Shown here: positions 63,311 through 64,000 of the stretch, piece after piece
Layout of the letters: the number at the start of each line of letters is the position of its first letter
Position numbering within the stretch: position 1 is the stretch's first letter
Origin: Hyphomicrobiales bacterium
Lineage (GTDB): Bacteria > Pseudomonadota > Alphaproteobacteria > Rhizobiales > Rhizobiaceae
Reading direction: 5' to 3'
DNA length: 64,000 bases
NCBI GenBank assembly: GCA_900473805.1
Contig: UCMS01000027.1
Span: 211,357 to 275,356 of the forward strand
Notes under the pieces: generated by a model
What the model saw: only the letters and a program-made list of their open reading frames with translations
What the model was told of the DNA's origin: nothing
The model's database searches: none
Program-made: the position numbers and the translations under genes

Positions 63311-64000
63311 ATGGCTTCCATCGATATCTCCGCCATCCGCAAGAGCTACGGCCATTTCCCGGTGCTGCATGGCGTCGACCTCACCATTCGCGACGGCGAG
63401 TTCATTGTCCTGGTTGGCCCCTCCGGCTGCGGCAAGTCCACGCTCCTGCGCATGATCGCCGGCCTCGAAGACGTGACATCGGGCGAAATTTCGATCGAGG
63501 GTCGGCGAGTCAATGACCTGCCACCGAAGGATCGCGACATCGCCATGGTGTTCCAGTCCTATGCGCTTTATCCGCATATGACGGTGGCCGACAACATGAG
63601 CTACAGCCTGCGGCTCCGGAAAACGAAGAAGGAGATGATTACCGACATCGTCGCCGGCGCCTCCTCGAAACTCGGGCTCGACGCCCTCTTGCAGCGCCGC
63701 CCCAAGGCTCTTTCCGGCGGCCAACGCCAGCGCGTCGCCATGGGCCGCGCCATCGTCCGCCAGCCCAAGGCCTTCCTTTTTGACGAGCCGTTGTCCAACC
63801 TGGACGCGCGCCTGCGCGAACAGATGCGGGCCGAGATCAAGAAGCTGCACAAGGAACTTGGTGCGACTTCGATCTATGTGACGCACGACCAGATCGAGGC
63901 GATGACGCTCGCCGACCGGATCGTCGCCATGCACGGCGGCGTGGTCCAGCAGGTCGGCGCACCACTCGACCTCTACGACCTTCGTCGCCGGCTTCATCGG
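63311..64000 (+). CDS. Sugar ABC transporter ATPase (UgpC/MalK family), partial and apparently frameshifted
   Basis: The frame from ATG 63311 encodes 230 residues to the window edge. It has Walker [22 protein letters not shown], signature [14 protein letters not shown], Walker [13 protein letters not shown] and [17 protein letters not shown]. After GAPLDLYD (ending 63979) the frame gives LRRRLHR, but the next frame reads FVAGFIG. In relatives, including the gene at 34290, LYD is followed by about five residues and then FVAGFIG. About 14 bases therefore seem to be missing at 63980. It may be a broken gene or an assembly fault. Confidence 0.9.
   Translation, partial: MASIDISAIRKSYGHFPVLHGVDLTIRDGEFIVLVGPSGCGKSTLLRMIAGLEDVTSGEISIEGRRVNDLPPKDRDIAMVFQSYALYPHMTVADNMSYSLRLRKTKKEMITDIVAGASSKLGLDALLQRRPKALSGGQRQRVAMGRAIVRQPKAFLFDEPLSNLDARLREQMRAEIKKLHKELGATSIYVTHDQIEAMTLADRIVAMHGGVVQQVGAPLDLYDLRRRLHR

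Overview
The window is GC-rich alphaproteobacterial chromosome. The left half, about 1-34,200, is most of a photosynthesis gene cluster (PGC) for a type-2 reaction centre with bacteriochlorophyll a. The chlorophyll cyclase present is the oxygen-dependent AcsF, and no bchE is in the window. There is a four-haem pufC and no pufX. Together with the many ABC-transporter operons this suggests an aerobic anoxygenic phototroph of the Rhizobiales, possibly Rhizobiaceae-like. That placement is inference from gene content, not from a marker gene. The crt genes, bchC, bchD, bchI and most of bchX are not in the window; the end of bchX at base 1 implies more PGC to the left.

Layout of the PGC. (1) Plus strand: end of bchX, then bchY-bchZ-pufQ-pufB-pufA-pufL-pufM-pufC, closed by a strong terminator at 7079-7110. 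(2) Minus strand, 23.6 to 7.2 kb, one long and mostly overlapping run: bchF-bchN-bchB-bchH-bchL-bchM-lhaA-puhA-puhB-puhC-small orf-acsF-puhE-hemA-idi. (3) Plus strand: aerR(ppaA)-ppsR, divergent from bchF, then bchG-PucC-like carrier-bchP-small membrane orf. (4) tspO (minus), a cytochrome c2 gene, dxs, and a second AerR-like regulator. Three near-identical palindromes of the PpsR/CrtJ type (TGT-N12-ACA) lie over the -35 regions of the bchF/aerR, bchG and dxs promoters, so pigment synthesis and isoprenoid supply appear to share one redox/light repressor.

Right half, about 34,200-64,000: accessory metabolism and uptake. A LacI-regulated sugar operon (substrate-binding protein, two permeases, ATPase, sugar-phosphate-isomerase-like protein, Gfo/Idh/MocA oxidoreductase) has two LacI-type operators in its divergent promoter. 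A nucleotidyltransferase-fold gene follows with a perfect palindrome over its promoter. A nitrogen operon follows on the minus strand. It has a sigma-54 promoter, a guanidine-I (ykkC) riboswitch with terminator, a NitT/TauT-type ABC importer, two DUF1989 proteins, a biotin-dependent urea/guanidine carboxylase and allophanate hydrolase. It reads as a complete guanidine-to-ammonia pathway. Next come a ribose-type ABC transporter (minus strand) and, divergently, a GntR regulator, a Cys/Met-metabolism PLP enzyme and a CUT1 sugar transporter. The transporter ATPase runs off the window and shows an apparent frameshift about 20 bases from the edge.

A recurrent feature is a GC-rich hairpin immediately after the gene whose product is needed in excess: pufBA before pufL, and each of the four substrate-binding-protein genes before its membrane components.
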